Part shown: piece after piece, positions 16,270-28,271 of the stretch
How the letters are laid out: every line of letters starts with the position of its first letter
Position numbering within the stretch: the first letter of the stretch is position 1
Assembly: GCF_029167645.1 (NCBI RefSeq)
Contig: NZ_CP119147.1
Coordinates: 6,838,501-6,902,500, forward strand
Source of the DNA: Streptomyces sp. AM 2-1-1
GTDB lineage: Bacteria > Actinomycetota > Actinomycetes > Streptomycetales > Streptomycetaceae
Reading direction: 5' to 3'
Length of the DNA: 64,000 nucleotides
Program-made: the position numbers and the translations under genes
The notes under the pieces: generated by a model
The model's database searches: none
What the model was told of the DNA's origin: nothing
Seen by the model: the letters and a program-made list of their open reading frames with translations, nothing else

Positions 16270-19200
16270 GTGCGTCGACGTCCACCGTCCGCCGCCCGCC
16301 CGGCGCGGCCGCTCCTACTCTTCGCCACCGTCTGCGGAGTCATGGCGGGGGCCGTCGTCCCCGCGGCTGCCGCCGGTACGACCCCCGACCCCCGCCCCCG
16401 CAACGCCGCCGAGGTACTCAGACCGGTCTCCCCGCCCGGACCGAGCCTCCCGGCGGGCGCCGGGCGGCCCGTCGTCGACGACCACGGCATCGAGACCGCC
16501 CGAGCCTCCCGGCCCGTCGCGCCCGGGATCGGGCTCACCTCCTACGACCGGCTCGAAGCGGACAAGTGGCTCCGCGTCGACGCGCTCACCGTGGACCTGC
16601 ACAGCGACGTGCGCGCCGACTACCTCTCCACCGGGAAGGTCGGCGAACGGCGCACGGTCTCCGAGCTGGCGGCCGGCCACGACCCCGGCTCCGGGCGCCG
16701 TACCGTCGCCGCCCTCAACGGCGACTTCTTCGACATCAACCAGACCGGCGCACCCCAGGGTCCCGGTGTCCGGGACGGCGCACTCGTCCACTCGCCGGCC
16801 GCCGGCTCCTCCCACGCGGTCGGAATCGGCCCGGAGGGCGCCGGACGGGTGCTGGACCTGTACTTCGAGGGCACCCTCACCCTGCCCTCCGGCACGCATC
16901 CTCTCGGCGCGTACGACGCGGCCGACGTCCCCGCCGGCTCGGTGGGCGCGTACACCTCCGCCTGGGGCGGCGCGGACCGCGCGCTGACCGTGGACGCGGC
17001 GCAGCCGGTCGCCGAGGCCGCCGTACGGGAGGGCCGGGTGGTCTCCGTGTCGACGGCGCCCGGCAGCGGCCCCGTCCCCGGCGGCACCACCGTCCTCGTC
17101 GGACGGGAAGCCGGGGCGGGACTGCTGAAGGCCTTGCGGCCCGGTGATCCCGTCGAGATCTCGTACCGGGTGCGCACCGACGACGGGCCCCTGCCGCGCA
17201 CCGCGGTCGGCGGACGTGAACCGCTCGTCGTGGACGGTGTGGAGCAGAACCACGACGGCGGGAGCAACAACACCGCCGCCCCCCGGACCGCGGTCGGCTT
17301 CTCCCGGGACGGCCGCATCCTGCACGTGCTGACCGTGGACGGCCGGCAGGCCGACAGCGGCGGGGCGACCCTCACCGAACTCGGGCGGATGATGCGGGAG
17401 GCGGGCGCCTGGAGCGCGCTCAACCTGGACGGCGGCGGCTCCTCCACCCTGTTGGCGAGGGAACCGGGGAGCGACGCCCTCCCGGTGGAGAACAGCCCTT
17501 CGGACGGCAGCGAACGCGCCGTCCCCGACGGCCTGGCTCTCACCGTGCCGGACGGCAGCGGGACCCTCACCGGGTACCGGGTCGGGACCCGCACCCCGGC
17601 CCTCTCCGCACCGGGGGACGACCCCGTCGCCGGCGGTCACCCCGACCGGGTCTTCCCCGGACTCACCCGCTCCCTGACGGCCGCCGGTCACGACGAGACG
17701 TACGGTCCGGCGGCCGGCGCCCCGCGCTGGCGCACCACCGCACCCGGCGTCGGCACCACGGACGCGCGCGGCCTCTTCACCGCCCGGCACGGCGGCACCA
17801 CCGAAGCCGTCGCCGAACGCGGGAGGGCCCGGGGCTCGGTCCGGCTCACCGTCCTCGACGAACTGGCACGCCTGCGGCCCACCACCGAACGCCTCGGCCT
17901 GCCGGGCCGGGGCACCACCGGCACCTTCGGCATCGTCGGCTTCGACGCCCACGGTGCCGGCGCTCCCGTCGAGCCCCGGGACGTCACCCTCGACTACGAC
18001 CGCGCGCTCTTCGACGTCCGCGACGACGGGCAGGGGTCCTTCGCCGTCACCGCCCGCGCGGGCGGCGGAACGGCGGGGCTGATCACCGCGTCGGTGCACG
18101 GCGTCACCACCGCTCTCGCCGCCACGGTCGGCCTCGCCGACCAGGCGGTCTGCGACTTCGACGACGCGGCCACCTGGAAGTTCAGCCAGGCCCGGGGGAG
18201 CGGCTCGCTGAACGCGACCGAGGACGGCCGCACCGGCACCGGGCTGGAACTCACCTACGACTTCACGCAGTCCACCGCCACCCGCGCCGCCTACGCCGCC
18301 CCGCCCCAGCCGGTCGCGGTTCCCGGCCGGCCCCGGTCGTTCACCCTGTGGATCAACGGCGACGGCAAGGGCGCCTGGCCCACCCTCCACCTCAAGGACG
18401 CCGCCGGATCCGACCAGTTGCTCCGCGGTCCGTACGTGACCTGGACCGGCTGGCGGCAGGTCACGTTCGCCGTACCCGCCGGCGCACCGGCCCCGCTGTC
18501 GGTCCACCGGTTCTACCTCGCCGAGACCGCCGCCACCGCGCGCTACACCGGCCACGTCGTCATCGACGACCTCGTGGCCCAGGTCGTTCCGGCCGCCGAA
18601 GTGCCGGCCCGGGAGCCGGTGGCGGACCCCCTGATCGACTCGGCGGCCGTCACGGAAGGGCGGGACGCGCGGTTCGCGGTGATGTCGGACGCGCAGTTCG
18701 TCGCCCGCGATCCGGACAGCGAGATCGTCGCCCTGGCCCGGCGCACCCTGCGCGAGATCAAGGCCGCACGCCCGGACTTCCTCGTCGTCAACGGCGACCT
18801 GGTGGACGAGGGCTCACCCGCCGACCTCGCCTTCGCCCGCCAGGTGCTCGACGAGGAGCTCGGCGACGAACTCCCCTGGATCTACGTGCCGGGCAACCAC
18901 GAGGTCATGGGGGGCACGATCGGGGACTTCGTCGCCCGGTTCGGCCCGGCCCAGCGCACGTTCGACCACGCGTCCACCCGCTTCCTCACGCTCGACACCT
19001 CCAGCCTGAGCCTGCGGGGCGGCGGCTACGCGCAGATCCGGGCGCTCCGCGAGCAACTGGACGCGGCGGCCACCGACCCCGCCATCGGCTCCGTCGTGCT
19101 GATCGAGCACGTGCCGCCGCGCGACCCCACCGTGCAGCGGGCCAGTCAGCTCAGCGACCGCAAGGAGGCGGCCCTCGTCGAGGAGTGGCTCGCCTCGTTC

Positions 19201-19785
19201 CGCCGGACGACCGGCAAGGGAGCCGCCCTCGTCGGCAGCCACGTCGGCGTCTTCCACGCCTCCCGCGTCGACGGGGTCCCCTACCTCGTCAACGGCAATT
19301 CGGGCAAGGCACCCTCCGGTCCGGCCGACGCGGGCGGGTTCACCGGCTGGAGCCTGATCGGCACGGACCGGGTCCCGCCGGCCGAGCGGGCGGCGGCCCG
19401 GCTGCGGCCGTGGACGGGCGGCCCCGACTGGATCTCCGTACAGACGCGGGCGCACGTGGACGGCCTCACGCTCGACGCCCCCGCCCTCCTCGCGGCGGGC
19501 GGCCGGGCCGAGGTGTCCGCCCGGATCACCCAGGGTTCGCGCTCCGTGCCGGTCGCCTTCCCCGTCAGCGCCGACTGGACCGGCTCCCCGAACCTCCGCA
19601 TCGCGGACACCGCCGGCGGTCGCACCGGGGCGCGCGGCCGCCCCGTCGCGCTCCTCGACCCCGCCACCGGCACGCTCACCGCCCTGCGGCCGGGCACCGT
19701 CACCCTCGCGGTGACCGTCGACGGCGTCACCCGCAGCGCCCGCGTCACCATCGCCGCCGAGGGGGCCCTGCGGCCGGCGGCCTGA
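16270..19785 (+). CDS. secreted phosphodiester glycosidase (NAGPA) / metallophosphoesterase fusion
   Basis: This 1171-residue exported protein begins at a GTG immediately behind AGGAGG; an upstream ATG at 16234 lacks such a site. A signal peptide spans about residues 1-36, with cleavage near AAAAG. Domain 1 is a phosphodiester glycosidase/NAGPA domain (about 70-420: NGDFFDINQ, LNLDGGGSSTL). A middle beta-rich region follows (about 430-770). Domain 2 is a calcineurin-like metallophosphoesterase (about 800-1060: VVNGDLVDE, YVPGNHEVMGG, LIEHVPP). A Big-like tail ends the protein. The usual DxH ligand motif appears as SDAQF, and the usual GHxH as GSHVGV. It may hydrolyse glycosylated phosphodiesters such as teichoic-acid-type polymers outside the cell; that is inference. 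Confidence 0.88.
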   Translation: MRRRPPSAARPARPLLLFATVCGVMAGAVVPAAAAGTTPDPRPRNAAEVLRPVSPPGPSLPAGAGRPVVDDHGIETARASRPVAPGIGLTSYDRLEADKWLRVDALTVDLHSDVRADYLSTGKVGERRTVSELAAGHDPGSGRRTVAALNGDFFDINQTGAPQGPGVRDGALVHSPAAGSSHAVGIGPEGAGRVLDLYFEGTLTLPSGTHPLGAYDAADVPAGSVGAYTSAWGGADRALTVDAAQPVAEAAVREGRVVSVSTAPGSGPVPGGTTVLVGREAGAGLLKALRPGDPVEISYRVRTDDGPLPRTAVGGREPLVVDGVEQNHDGGSNNTAAPRTAVGFSRDGRILHVLTVDGRQADSGGATLTELGRMMREAGAWSALNLDGGGSSTLLAREPGSDALPVENSPSDGSERAVPDGLALTVPDGSGTLTGYRVGTRTPALSAPGDDPVAGGHPDRVFPGLTRSLTAAGHDETYGPAAGAPRWRTTAPGVGTTDARGLFTARHGGTTEAVAERGRARGSVRLTVLDELARLRPTTERLGLPGRGTTGTFGIVGFDAHGAGAPVEPRDVTLDYDRALFDVRDDGQGSFAVTARAGGGTAGLITASVHGVTTALAATVGLADQAVCDFDDAATWKFSQARGSGSLNATEDGRTGTGLELTYDFTQSTATRAAYAAPPQPVAVPGRPRSFTLWINGDGKGAWPTLHLKDAAGSDQLLRGPYVTWTGWRQVTFAVPAGAPAPLSVHRFYLAETAATARYTGHVVIDDLVAQVVPAAEVPAREPVADPLIDSAAVTEGRDARFAVMSDAQFVARDPDSEIVALARRTLREIKAARPDFLVVNGDLVDEGSPADLAFARQVLDEELGDELPWIYVPGNHEVMGGTIGDFVARFGPAQRTFDHASTRFLTLDTSSLSLRGGGYAQIRALREQLDAAATDPAIGSVVLIEHVPPRDPTVQRASQLSDRKEAALVEEWLASFRRTTGKGAALVGSHVGVFHASRVDGVPYLVNGNSGKAPSGPADAGGFTGWSLIGTDRVPPAERAAARLRPWTGGPDWISVQTRAHVDGLTLDAPALLAAGGRAEVSARITQGSRSVPVAFPVSADWTGSPNLRIADTAGGRTGARGRPVALLDPATGTLTALRPGTVTLAVTVDGVTRSARVTIAAEGALRPAA

Positions 19786-19793
19786 TCCCGGGA

Positions 19794-19825
19794 CGGTACG
19801 GCTCCGAGCCCATCGGGCCGTACCG
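19794..19825 (+). terminator. terminator hairpin after the fusion phosphoesterase
   Basis: A 9-bp stem (CGGTACGGC / GCCGTACCG) with a 14-nt loop begins 8 bases past the stop. Confidence 0.6.
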
Positions 19826-20002
19826 CCCGCCGGGCCCCACCGTTTCCCGCACGACGCACCCCGGCTCCCGGCCGGGCGGCCCGCTCCCCGCACGCACTCC
19901 GGCCCGAGGAGCGGACCGCCCGGCACCTCGGTGGCTCGTCCGGTCGGGTGGTGGCCCGGTTCCACGCCCTGCCGCAGCCCTCGGGCCGGGCAGGTACCGC
20001 AC

Positions 20003-20464
20003 ATGAGCGACGAGCGCACCGACCGCCCCGACACCGCCCACACCCGGCCCGAGGGGGTCGGCGACGAGACTGTACGCGCCCTGGGCGCGCTCTCCGAAGC
20101 GCTGGAGACCACCGAACGCGCCCGGGGCGCCCTCTACACGTTCCACCAGCTCACCGGAGGCGCCGACTTCCAGCTCGGCGACGCGGTGCGACTGCTCCGC
20201 GAGGCCGGCCACGACCGGGCGGCGGAGCTGGTGGAGCGGGAGATCGTGGGCCGCAACGTCATCCCCGGCCACTGGACGTTCCAGATCGTCGAGGAGTACG
20301 ACCGCACCTACTACCGCCCGTTCGCCGAGATCGAGCGTCGCCTCACCGACGAACTCGCGGCGGGGCGGACCCACCTGTACGAGGCGGAGCTGAAGGAGAC
20401 CCGGCGGACCCGGGGCCGGCCCGACCACACCGCGCGCCCGGGCGTCCGGCCCGGGAACCGCTAG
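20003..20464 (+). CDS. conserved hypothetical protein (153 aa)
   Basis: This is a soluble, charged, mostly helical protein. It has a central segment ALYTFHQLTGGADFQLGDAV and a conserved-looking 'GRNVIPGHWTFQIVEEYD' block. The C-terminal 30 residues are Arg-rich and probably disordered. The ATG at 20003 is chosen as the first start after the preceding terminator. No family function is recognised. It lies 190 bases upstream of the DUF4032 gene on the same strand. Confidence 0.7.
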   Translation: MSDERTDRPDTAHTRPEGVGDETVRALGALSEALETTERARGALYTFHQLTGGADFQLGDAVRLLREAGHDRAAELVEREIVGRNVIPGHWTFQIVEEYDRTYYRPFAEIERRLTDELAAGRTHLYEAELKETRRTRGRPDHTARPGVRPGNR

Positions 20465-20655
20465 GGAGCGGTGGATCAGTGACCGGCAGGGCGGCGCGGC
20501 GTCCGGCAACTCCGCGAGGTGCCTTGCGCGGCGTCGGAACCCGGCCACGATCCACCGCACACCGCCTGGGGGCGAGACCCGGGCACCCCGCCCCCCGGCC
20601 CGTACGGCGGCGTCCCGCACACTGGTGGCCCGCACCCGTACGAGCGAGGCGAGCC

Positions 20656-21894
20656 ATGGCTTTGCAGATCAGCGCCACCAACCCCGAACACCCCGCGCTC
20701 CTCCTAGAGCTGCCGTGGCACCTGCCGCTGGAGGAGTGGCCGGAGAAGTACCTCGTACCGCTGCCACGCGGCATCTCCCGGCACGTGGTGCGCTACGCGC
20801 GCGCCGGGGCGGACGTGGTCGCGGTCAAGGAGCTCGCCGAGCGGCCGGCGGTACGCGAGTACGACCAGCTCCGCACGCTCGACCGGCTCGGGATACCCGC
20901 GGTCGACCCCCTCGCCGTCGTCACCGGCCGCGTCGGGGCCGACGGGGAGCCGCTGGAGCCGGTCCTCATCACCCGGCACCTCAACGGCTCGCTGCCCTAC
21001 CGCTCGATGTTCGAGACCACGATGCGCCCGTCCACGGTGCACCGGCTGATGGACGCCCTCGCCGTCCTGCTCGTCCGACTGCACCTGGTCGGCTTCGCGT
21101 GGGGCGACTGCTCGCTCTCCAACACCCTGTTCCGCCGCGACGCGGGTGCCTATGCCGCCTACCTCGTGGACGCGGAGACCGGGGAGACCCACGAGCGGCT
21201 CAGCGACGGTCAGCGGGAGTACGACATCGACCTCGCCCGCGTCAACATCAGCGGAGAGATGCTCGACTTGGAGGCTGCCGGCGCGCTGCACCCCTCCGTG
21301 GACCCGATCGCGTTCGGCGCCGAGATCAGCCGCCGGTACGCGGGGCTGTGGAAGGAGCTGACCCGGACCTCCGTCTACCCGGCGGGCAAGTACCACTACA
21401 TCGAGCGCCGGGTGCGCCGGCTCAACGAGATGGGCTTCGACGTCGCCGAGATGCAGATCGTCAACTCCCCGGACGGTGACACGGTCACCTTCGTCCCGAA
21501 GGTCGTCGACGCCGGACACCACCAGCGCCAGCTGCTCCGGCTGACCGGACTGGACACGGAGGAGAACCAGGCCCGCCGCCTCCTCAACGACCTGGAGAGC
21601 TGGATGGCCACCCAGGAGGACTACGCTCCCGGCGATCCGCTCGGGGCGCGCACCGAGGTCCTCGCGCACCGGTGGGTCCGCGACCAGTTCCGGCCCACGG
21701 TCCGCGCCGTCCCCCTCACCCTGCGGGGCTCCATGGACCCGGCCGAGCTCTACCACGAGCTGCTGGAGCACCGGTGGTTCCTCTCCGAGCGGGCCATGCG
21801 CGACATCGGCCTGGAGACGGCGGTGGAGGACTACACCGCCACCAGGCTCCCCCTGGCCGAGCCTGCCGCGGAGGCGGAGACCGGCGAGGAGTGA
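20656..21894 (+). CDS. DUF4032 protein with kinase-like N-terminal domain
   Basis: This 412-residue protein has an N-terminal half resembling lipopolysaccharide-kinase/protein-kinase-like folds: VAVKELAERPAVREYDQL (Lys-Glu pair) and HLVGFAWGDCSLSNTLF, which corresponds to the catalytic-loop D..N pattern. The DUF4032 domain fills the C-terminal half (about 220-390). The end is acidic. No signal or membrane segment is seen. Substrate is unknown; phosphotransfer is inferred from the D..N loop only. Confidence 0.85.
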   Translation: MALQISATNPEHPALLLELPWHLPLEEWPEKYLVPLPRGISRHVVRYARAGADVVAVKELAERPAVREYDQLRTLDRLGIPAVDPLAVVTGRVGADGEPLEPVLITRHLNGSLPYRSMFETTMRPSTVHRLMDALAVLLVRLHLVGFAWGDCSLSNTLFRRDAGAYAAYLVDAETGETHERLSDGQREYDIDLARVNISGEMLDLEAAGALHPSVDPIAFGAEISRRYAGLWKELTRTSVYPAGKYHYIERRVRRLNEMGFDVAEMQIVNSPDGDTVTFVPKVVDAGHHQRQLLRLTGLDTEENQARRLLNDLESWMATQEDYAPGDPLGARTEVLAHRWVRDQFRPTVRAVPLTLRGSMDPAELYHELLEHRWFLSERAMRDIGLETAVEDYTATRLPLAEPAAEAETGEE

Positions 21895-22043
21895 GCGCTG
21901 CGGAGTGAAAGCCGCGGAGTGGAGTCCGGGAAGCGACCGGCGAGGGCGGTCGGCGGTGGCCGCTCCCGATCCCGCCGAGATGCGTCCGTTCGGTTCAGCT
22001 GGTTCGCTGGAGGCGTCGGATGTCCAGCGGACGAGGAGTGGTG

Positions 22044-22235
22044 ATGAGCGGAGCGGACGAACCCGCCAAGCTGGCCCAGCAGATGCGGGACAAGGCGCGG
22101 CAGCTGAGTGAGGCGGCCGAGAGCGCGAAGGACCCCGAGGAGCGGCAGCGCCTCACCGCCAAGGCCAGCAAGATGCGCGCCCGGAGCGAACAGCAGTCCG
22201 GGATGAGCAGCGGGGACATCTACCCGCAGCTGTAG
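22044..22235 (+). CDS. small DUF6381-type protein (63 aa)
   Basis: This very small, Gln/Lys/Ala-rich, highly helical protein (KLAQQMRDKARQLSEAAESA) is of a kind common in Streptomyces. A GAGGAG ribosome site is 5 bases before the ATG at 22044, which favours it over the ATG at 22020. No function is known. A coiled-coil or nucleic-acid-associated role would fit the composition but is not shown. Confidence 0.75.
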   Translation: MSGADEPAKLAQQMRDKARQLSEAAESAKDPEERQRLTAKASKMRARSEQQSGMSSGDIYPQL

Positions 22236-22251
22236 GACGACGGCCCGCGAC

Positions 22252-22283
22252 CTCCCCCGGCACCGGATCCGGTGCCGGGGGAG
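22252..22283 (+). terminator. terminator palindrome after the DUF6381 gene
   Basis: This is a perfect 32-base palindrome (16 + 16) starting 17 bases past the stop. It would fold with a small loop at the central GGATCC. Confidence 0.75.
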
Positions 22284-22831
22284 AGGCGTGTCCGCAGGTG
22301 ACCGGGGTGCGCGGAGGCTGTTCCCCCGTCCGCCCCCGCACACGGGGGCGGACGGAGCGCGCGGAGGTCCGGAGCGGGTACGCCCGGCCACCCCCTGGCC
22401 GGCTGGAGGGGCGCGGCCCCCGCGCGCTCGTCGGCGTGACGGGTAGGGGGCCGCCGTCTGCGCGGCCTCCCCTGCCGGCGCGGTCCTGGGAGGGCGGGGA
22501 TCCCTGTTGACGGGGGTCGTCACCTGGGTGCTCGACCTGGCGGGCCGGGGCAAGCCCAGTGGCCCCCGGCCGCCGGAGGAGTGGAGCCGGCGGGTACGGG
22601 ACACCAGGGCCCGCGCGGGGCACCCGGAGTGCCTCGGCTGCCGGGCGGCCGGACGGACGGGCCGCCCAGGGCCGTTCCCGCGCGGGAAGCAGCCCCGGTG
22701 ACCTGCTGAGACGCCGGGGCGGCCGGGCGGTGGAAGCCCGGCGCGCCGGGCCGTCGCAGACAATTCCCGGCAGCCGCCACGGGGCCCCTGTTATCGTGGA
22801 CGGCACGTGATCAGCGAGGTGATCGCCGATG
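22284..22831. other. long non-coding interval upstream of the ABC-F pair
   Basis: About 550 bases hold no credible ORF. The promoter-proximal part near 22785-22830 is richer in A/T (CCTGTTATCGTGGAC) and holds the repeated word GTGATC at 22807 and 22819, which recurs at 22884. It probably contains the ABC-F promoter. Confidence 0.4.
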
Positions 22832-22874
22832 AAGGAGAGCAGCTGTGAAGGGTGACGACGACATCTCCGGGTGA
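22832..22874 (+). promoter_or_regulatory. putative leader-peptide uORF before the ABC-F genes
   Basis: An excellent AAGGAG site (22832-22837) is 7 bases before a GTG (22845) that opens a nine-codon ORF, VKGDDDISG, ending in TGA at 22872. The stop lies 135 bases before the first ABC-F start and overlaps the GC palindrome GGGTGACACCC. Leader peptides upstream of antibiotic-responsive ABC-F genes are known in other bacteria; here the role is inferred. Confidence 0.45.
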
Positions 22875-23009
22875 CACCCGAAGGTGATCGGCCGACGGCC
22901 GCGCGTTCTCGCGCTGTTGCCGTGGCCCCCGTTGTCGTACCCCTCATCCCTGTTCGCCGCCGGGCGGCCGCCGTCGACGCGCGCCCGCATCACGTCACCA
23001 GGACCCTCC

Positions 23010-24653
23010 ATGTCCACCTCGTTCCTCACCTGTTCCCACCTCTCCTTCTCCTGGCCGGACGGCACCCCCGTCTTCCAGGACCTCTCCTTCACCGTCGGCG
23101 CCGGCCGCACCGGGCTCGTCGCGCCCAACGGGGCGGGCAAGAGCACCCTGTTGAAGCTGATCGCCGGCGAGTACCGCCCTGCCGGGGGCTCCGTCTCCGT
23201 GCGCGGCACGCTCGGCCACCTCCCGCAGGACCTGCCGCTCACCGGCGGCCTCACCGTCGCCGACGTGCTCGGCGTCGCCCCGGTGATCCGCGCGCTCGAC
23301 GCCGTCGAATCCGGTGACACGAGCGAGGAGCTCTACACCCTGATCGGCGACGACTGGGACATCGAGGATCGCACCCGGGCCCAGTTGGACCGGCTCGGGC
23401 TCGGGGAGGTCGCGCTGACGCGGTGTCTGGACACCCTCAGCGGGGGCCAGATCGTCTCCCTGGGGATCGCGGCGCAACTGCTGAAGCGCCCCGACGTCCT
23501 CCTCCTGGACGAACCGACCAACAACCTGGACCGCGAAGCGCGCCAGAAGCTCTACGCCGTGATCGAGGAAGGGAACGGCTGTCTCCTCGTGGTCAGCCAC
23601 GACCGGGAGCTGCTCGACCGGATGGACCGCATCGCCGAGCTCGAACGGGGCGAACTCCGTCTCTACGGAGGCAACTTCACTGCCTACGAGGAGATGGTGC
23701 GGGCCGGGCAGGAGGTCGCCGAGAGAGACGTCCGCAACGCCGAGCAGGAGGTCAAGCGCGAGAAGCGGGAGATGCAGCAGGCACGCGAACGCGCGCAGCG
23801 CCGTTCGAGCAACGCCGCCCGCACCATCAAGAGCGCCGGCCTGCCCAAGATCGTGGCAGGCGCCCTGAAACGCAGTGCCCAGGAGTCGGCGGCCAAGGCC
23901 GACGGTACGCACGCCGCACGCGTCGGCGACGCCCGGGCACGGCTCGACGAGGCGGGCCGCGCCCTCCGCGACGAGCAGCGCATCACGCTGGAACTCCCCG
24001 GGACCCGGGTCCCCGCCGGACGCACCGTCTTCCTCGGTGAGGGCATTCGGGTCCGCCACGACGACCAAGACCTCTTCGCCGGCGACGGCCTGGACCTGGA
24101 GATCCGAGGACCCGAGCGGATCGCGCTCACCGGACCCAACGGCGCCGGCAAATCCACCCTGCTGCGGGTCGTCCAGGGCGAGCGGCCCCAGACACCGGGG
24201 AGCGGGACCGTGCGGCGGGCCGAGGGCCGCATCGCGTACCTCTCCCAGCGACTGGACCTGCTCGACACCGGCCGCACGGTCGCCGAGAACTTCGCCGCGT
24301 TCGCCCCCGCGCTGCCGGAGGCGGAGCGGATGACCCTGCTCGCCCGCTTCCTCTTCCGGGGACCGCGCGCGCACCTGCCGGTGCCGGCGCTCTCCGGCGG
24401 GGAACTGCTCCGGGCCACCCTCGCCTGCGTCCTCTACGCCGAACCCGCGCCGCAGCTCCTGCTTCTCGACGAACCCACCAACAACCTCGACCTGGTCAGC
24501 ATCGGCCAGTTGGAGAGCGCCCTCCACGCCTACCAGGGAGCCTTCGTGGTCGTCAGCCACGACGAGCGCTTCCTGGCGGAGATCGGGGTGAACCGGCGGC
24601 TGCGCCTGGCCGACGGACGGCTCACGGAGGCGCCCGCGCCCGGCGACGCCTGA
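23010..24653 (+). CDS. ABC-F family ATPase (first of two)
   Basis: This 547-residue protein has two ABC domains and no membrane segments. Walker A motifs are APNGAGKST and GPNGAGKST, signatures LSGGQIVSL and LSGGELLRA, Walker B LLLDEPTNNLD twice. A charged helical linker (about 235-320, RDVRNAEQEVKREKREMQQA) separates the domains. ABC-F proteins bind the ribosomal E site and either modulate translation or eject ribosome-targeting drugs. The ATG follows CAGGA at 22999. It is paired with a second, different ABC-F 74 bases downstream. Resistance versus housekeeping cannot be decided from sequence. Confidence 0.9.
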   Translation: MSTSFLTCSHLSFSWPDGTPVFQDLSFTVGAGRTGLVAPNGAGKSTLLKLIAGEYRPAGGSVSVRGTLGHLPQDLPLTGGLTVADVLGVAPVIRALDAVESGDTSEELYTLIGDDWDIEDRTRAQLDRLGLGEVALTRCLDTLSGGQIVSLGIAAQLLKRPDVLLLDEPTNNLDREARQKLYAVIEEGNGCLLVVSHDRELLDRMDRIAELERGELRLYGGNFTAYEEMVRAGQEVAERDVRNAEQEVKREKREMQQARERAQRRSSNAARTIKSAGLPKIVAGALKRSAQESAAKADGTHAARVGDARARLDEAGRALRDEQRITLELPGTRVPAGRTVFLGEGIRVRHDDQDLFAGDGLDLEIRGPERIALTGPNGAGKSTLLRVVQGERPQTPGSGTVRRAEGRIAYLSQRLDLLDTGRTVAENFAAFAPALPEAERMTLLARFLFRGPRAHLPVPALSGGELLRATLACVLYAEPAPQLLLLDEPTNNLDLVSIGQLESALHAYQGAFVVVSHDERFLAEIGVNRRLRLADGRLTEAPAPGDA

Positions 24654-24727
24654 CACCCGGCGTACTCCCGCCCGCCCGAGGCCCCTGCCCGGCGGGCACC
24701 ACGACCGACCGGACCAGGTGATCCCCC

Positions 24728-26401
<1,674 letters not shown>

Positions 26402-26529
26402 CGGAAACCGGACGCCAGTACGGGAGGGAGGGGGCGGGATCGGGTACACATCGTAGTGATCGTCCGCCCCTGGGCGGTGGGCCGGTCCGGACGTACGGAC
26501 CGGTCACCACCCATGAACGAGGAGAACCG

Positions 26530-28176
26530 ATGGTGCACGCACGGGCCGGCAAACCGGCACAGTCCGACGACCTGGTCGACGTGGCGCGGCTGGTGACGGC
26601 CTACTACGCCCTCCACCCCGATCCGGCCGAACCCGGCCAGCGGGTGGCCTTCGGCACCTCCGGGCACCGCGGTTCCGCGCTCGCGACCGCGTTCAACGAG
26701 GACCACATCGCCGCCACCACCCAGGCGATCTGCGAGTACCGCGCACGGCAGGGCACCGACGGACCGCTCTTCCTCGGCGCCGACACCCACGCCCTGTCGG
26801 AGCCGGCGCGGGTCACCGCCCTGGAGGTGCTCGCCGCCAACGGCGCCACCGTCCTCATCGACTCCGAGGACGGCTACACCCCGACGCCGGCGGTCTCGCA
26901 CGCCATCCTGACGTACAACCGGGGCCGTACGGACGGTCTGGCGGACGGGATCGTCGTCACCCCCTCGCACAACCCGCCCGCCGACGGCGGCTTCAAGTAC
27001 AACCCGCCGAACGGTGGTCCGGCCGGCTCGGACGCCACGTCGTGGATCCAGGACCGCGCCAACGAGCTCGTCGCGGGAGGGCTCAAGGAAGTGCGCCGCA
27101 TCCCGTACGCCCGTGCGCTGGCCGCCGGGACGACCGGGCGCCACGACTTCCTGGGCGGGTACGTCGACGACCTGCCGTCCGTGCTGAACCTGGACGCGGT
27201 CCGCGACGCGGGCCTCAGGATCGGCGCCGACCCGCTCGGCGGCGCGTCCGTCGGCTACTGGGGCCGCATCGCCGAACGTCACCGCATCGACCTCACCGTG
27301 GTCAACCCGCTCGCCGATCCGACCTGGCGCTTCATGACGCTGGACTGGGACGGCAAGATCCGGATGGACTGCTCGTCGCCGTACGCCATGGCCTCGCTCA
27401 TCGCGCAGCGCGACGCCTACGCCATCTCCACCGGCAACGACGCCGACGCCGACCGGCACGGCATCGTCACGCCGGACGGCGGGCTGATGAACCCGAACCA
27501 CTACCTCGCGGTCGCCATCCAGTACCTCTACACCCATCGCGACGGCTGGCCCGCCGGGACCGGCATCGGCAAGACGCTGGTCTCCTCCTCGATGATCGAC
27601 CGGGTCGCCGCCGACCTCGGCCGCCCGCTGGTGGAGGTCCCGGTCGGCTTCAAGTGGTTCGTGGACGGCCTCTTCGACGGCAGCCTCGGCTTCGGCGGCG
27701 AGGAGTCGGCGGGCGCGTCGTTCCTGCGGCGCGACGGCCAGGTGTGGACCACCGACAAGGACGGCATCCTGCTCGCCCTGCTGGCCTCCGAGATCACCGC
27801 CGTCACGGGCTCCACCCCGTCGCAGCGCTACGCCGAACTCGCCACCCGCTTCGGCGATCCCGCCTACGCCCGCATCGACGCCCCGGCCACCCGCGAGGAG
27901 AAGGCGGTCCTCGCCAAGCTCTCGCCCGAGCAGGTCACGGCCGACTCCCTGGCGGGCGAGGCGATCACCGCCGTCCTCACCGAGGCCCCGGGCAACGGCG
28001 CGGCCATCGGCGGCCTCAAGGTCTGCACCGACAGCGCCTGGTTCGCCGCCCGCCCCTCCGGCACGGAGGACGTCTACAAGGTGTACGCGGAGAGCTTCCA
28101 GGGTCCCGACCACCTGAGCCGGGTCCAGGACGAGGCCCGCGCCCTCGTCTCGACGGTCCTGGGCGCCGCGGGCTGA
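26530..28176 (+). CDS. pgm: phosphoglucomutase (alpha-D-glucose phosphate-specific)
   Basis: This 548-residue enzyme interconverts glucose 1-phosphate and glucose 6-phosphate, feeding glycogen, trehalose and nucleotide-sugar synthesis. Seen: substrate-entry motif [16 protein letters not shown], catalytic phosphoserine loop [17 protein letters not shown], metal loop [11 protein letters not shown], sugar loop GFGGEESAG, and phosphate-binding [16 protein letters not shown] precedes the ATG at 26530. It is monocistronic, closed by a strong hairpin. Confidence 0.97.
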   Translation: MVHARAGKPAQSDDLVDVARLVTAYYALHPDPAEPGQRVAFGTSGHRGSALATAFNEDHIAATTQAICEYRARQGTDGPLFLGADTHALSEPARVTALEVLAANGATVLIDSEDGYTPTPAVSHAILTYNRGRTDGLADGIVVTPSHNPPADGGFKYNPPNGGPAGSDATSWIQDRANELVAGGLKEVRRIPYARALAAGTTGRHDFLGGYVDDLPSVLNLDAVRDAGLRIGADPLGGASVGYWGRIAERHRIDLTVVNPLADPTWRFMTLDWDGKIRMDCSSPYAMASLIAQRDAYAISTGNDADADRHGIVTPDGGLMNPNHYLAVAIQYLYTHRDGWPAGTGIGKTLVSSSMIDRVAADLGRPLVEVPVGFKWFVDGLFDGSLGFGGEESAGASFLRRDGQVWTTDKDGILLALLASEITAVTGSTPSQRYAELATRFGDPAYARIDAPATREEKAVLAKLSPEQVTADSLAGEAITAVLTEAPGNGAAIGGLKVCTDSAWFAARPSGTEDVYKVYAESFQGPDHLSRVQDEARALVSTVLGAAG

Positions 28177-28191
28177 CCACCCGCCGTACCC

Positions 28192-28227
28192 GTGCGGCCG
28201 GTCCCGGAGCCCTGGGACCGGCCGCAC
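28192..28227 (+). terminator. terminator hairpin after pgm
   Basis: A perfect 14-bp stem (GTGCGGCCGGTCCC and its complement) with an 8-nt loop, 15 bases past the stop, lies between convergent genes. Confidence 0.8.
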
Positions 28228-28271
28228 CCGTCTGCCGCGGGGGTGGACGGTGCGCGGGGCCGGGCGGTCGT

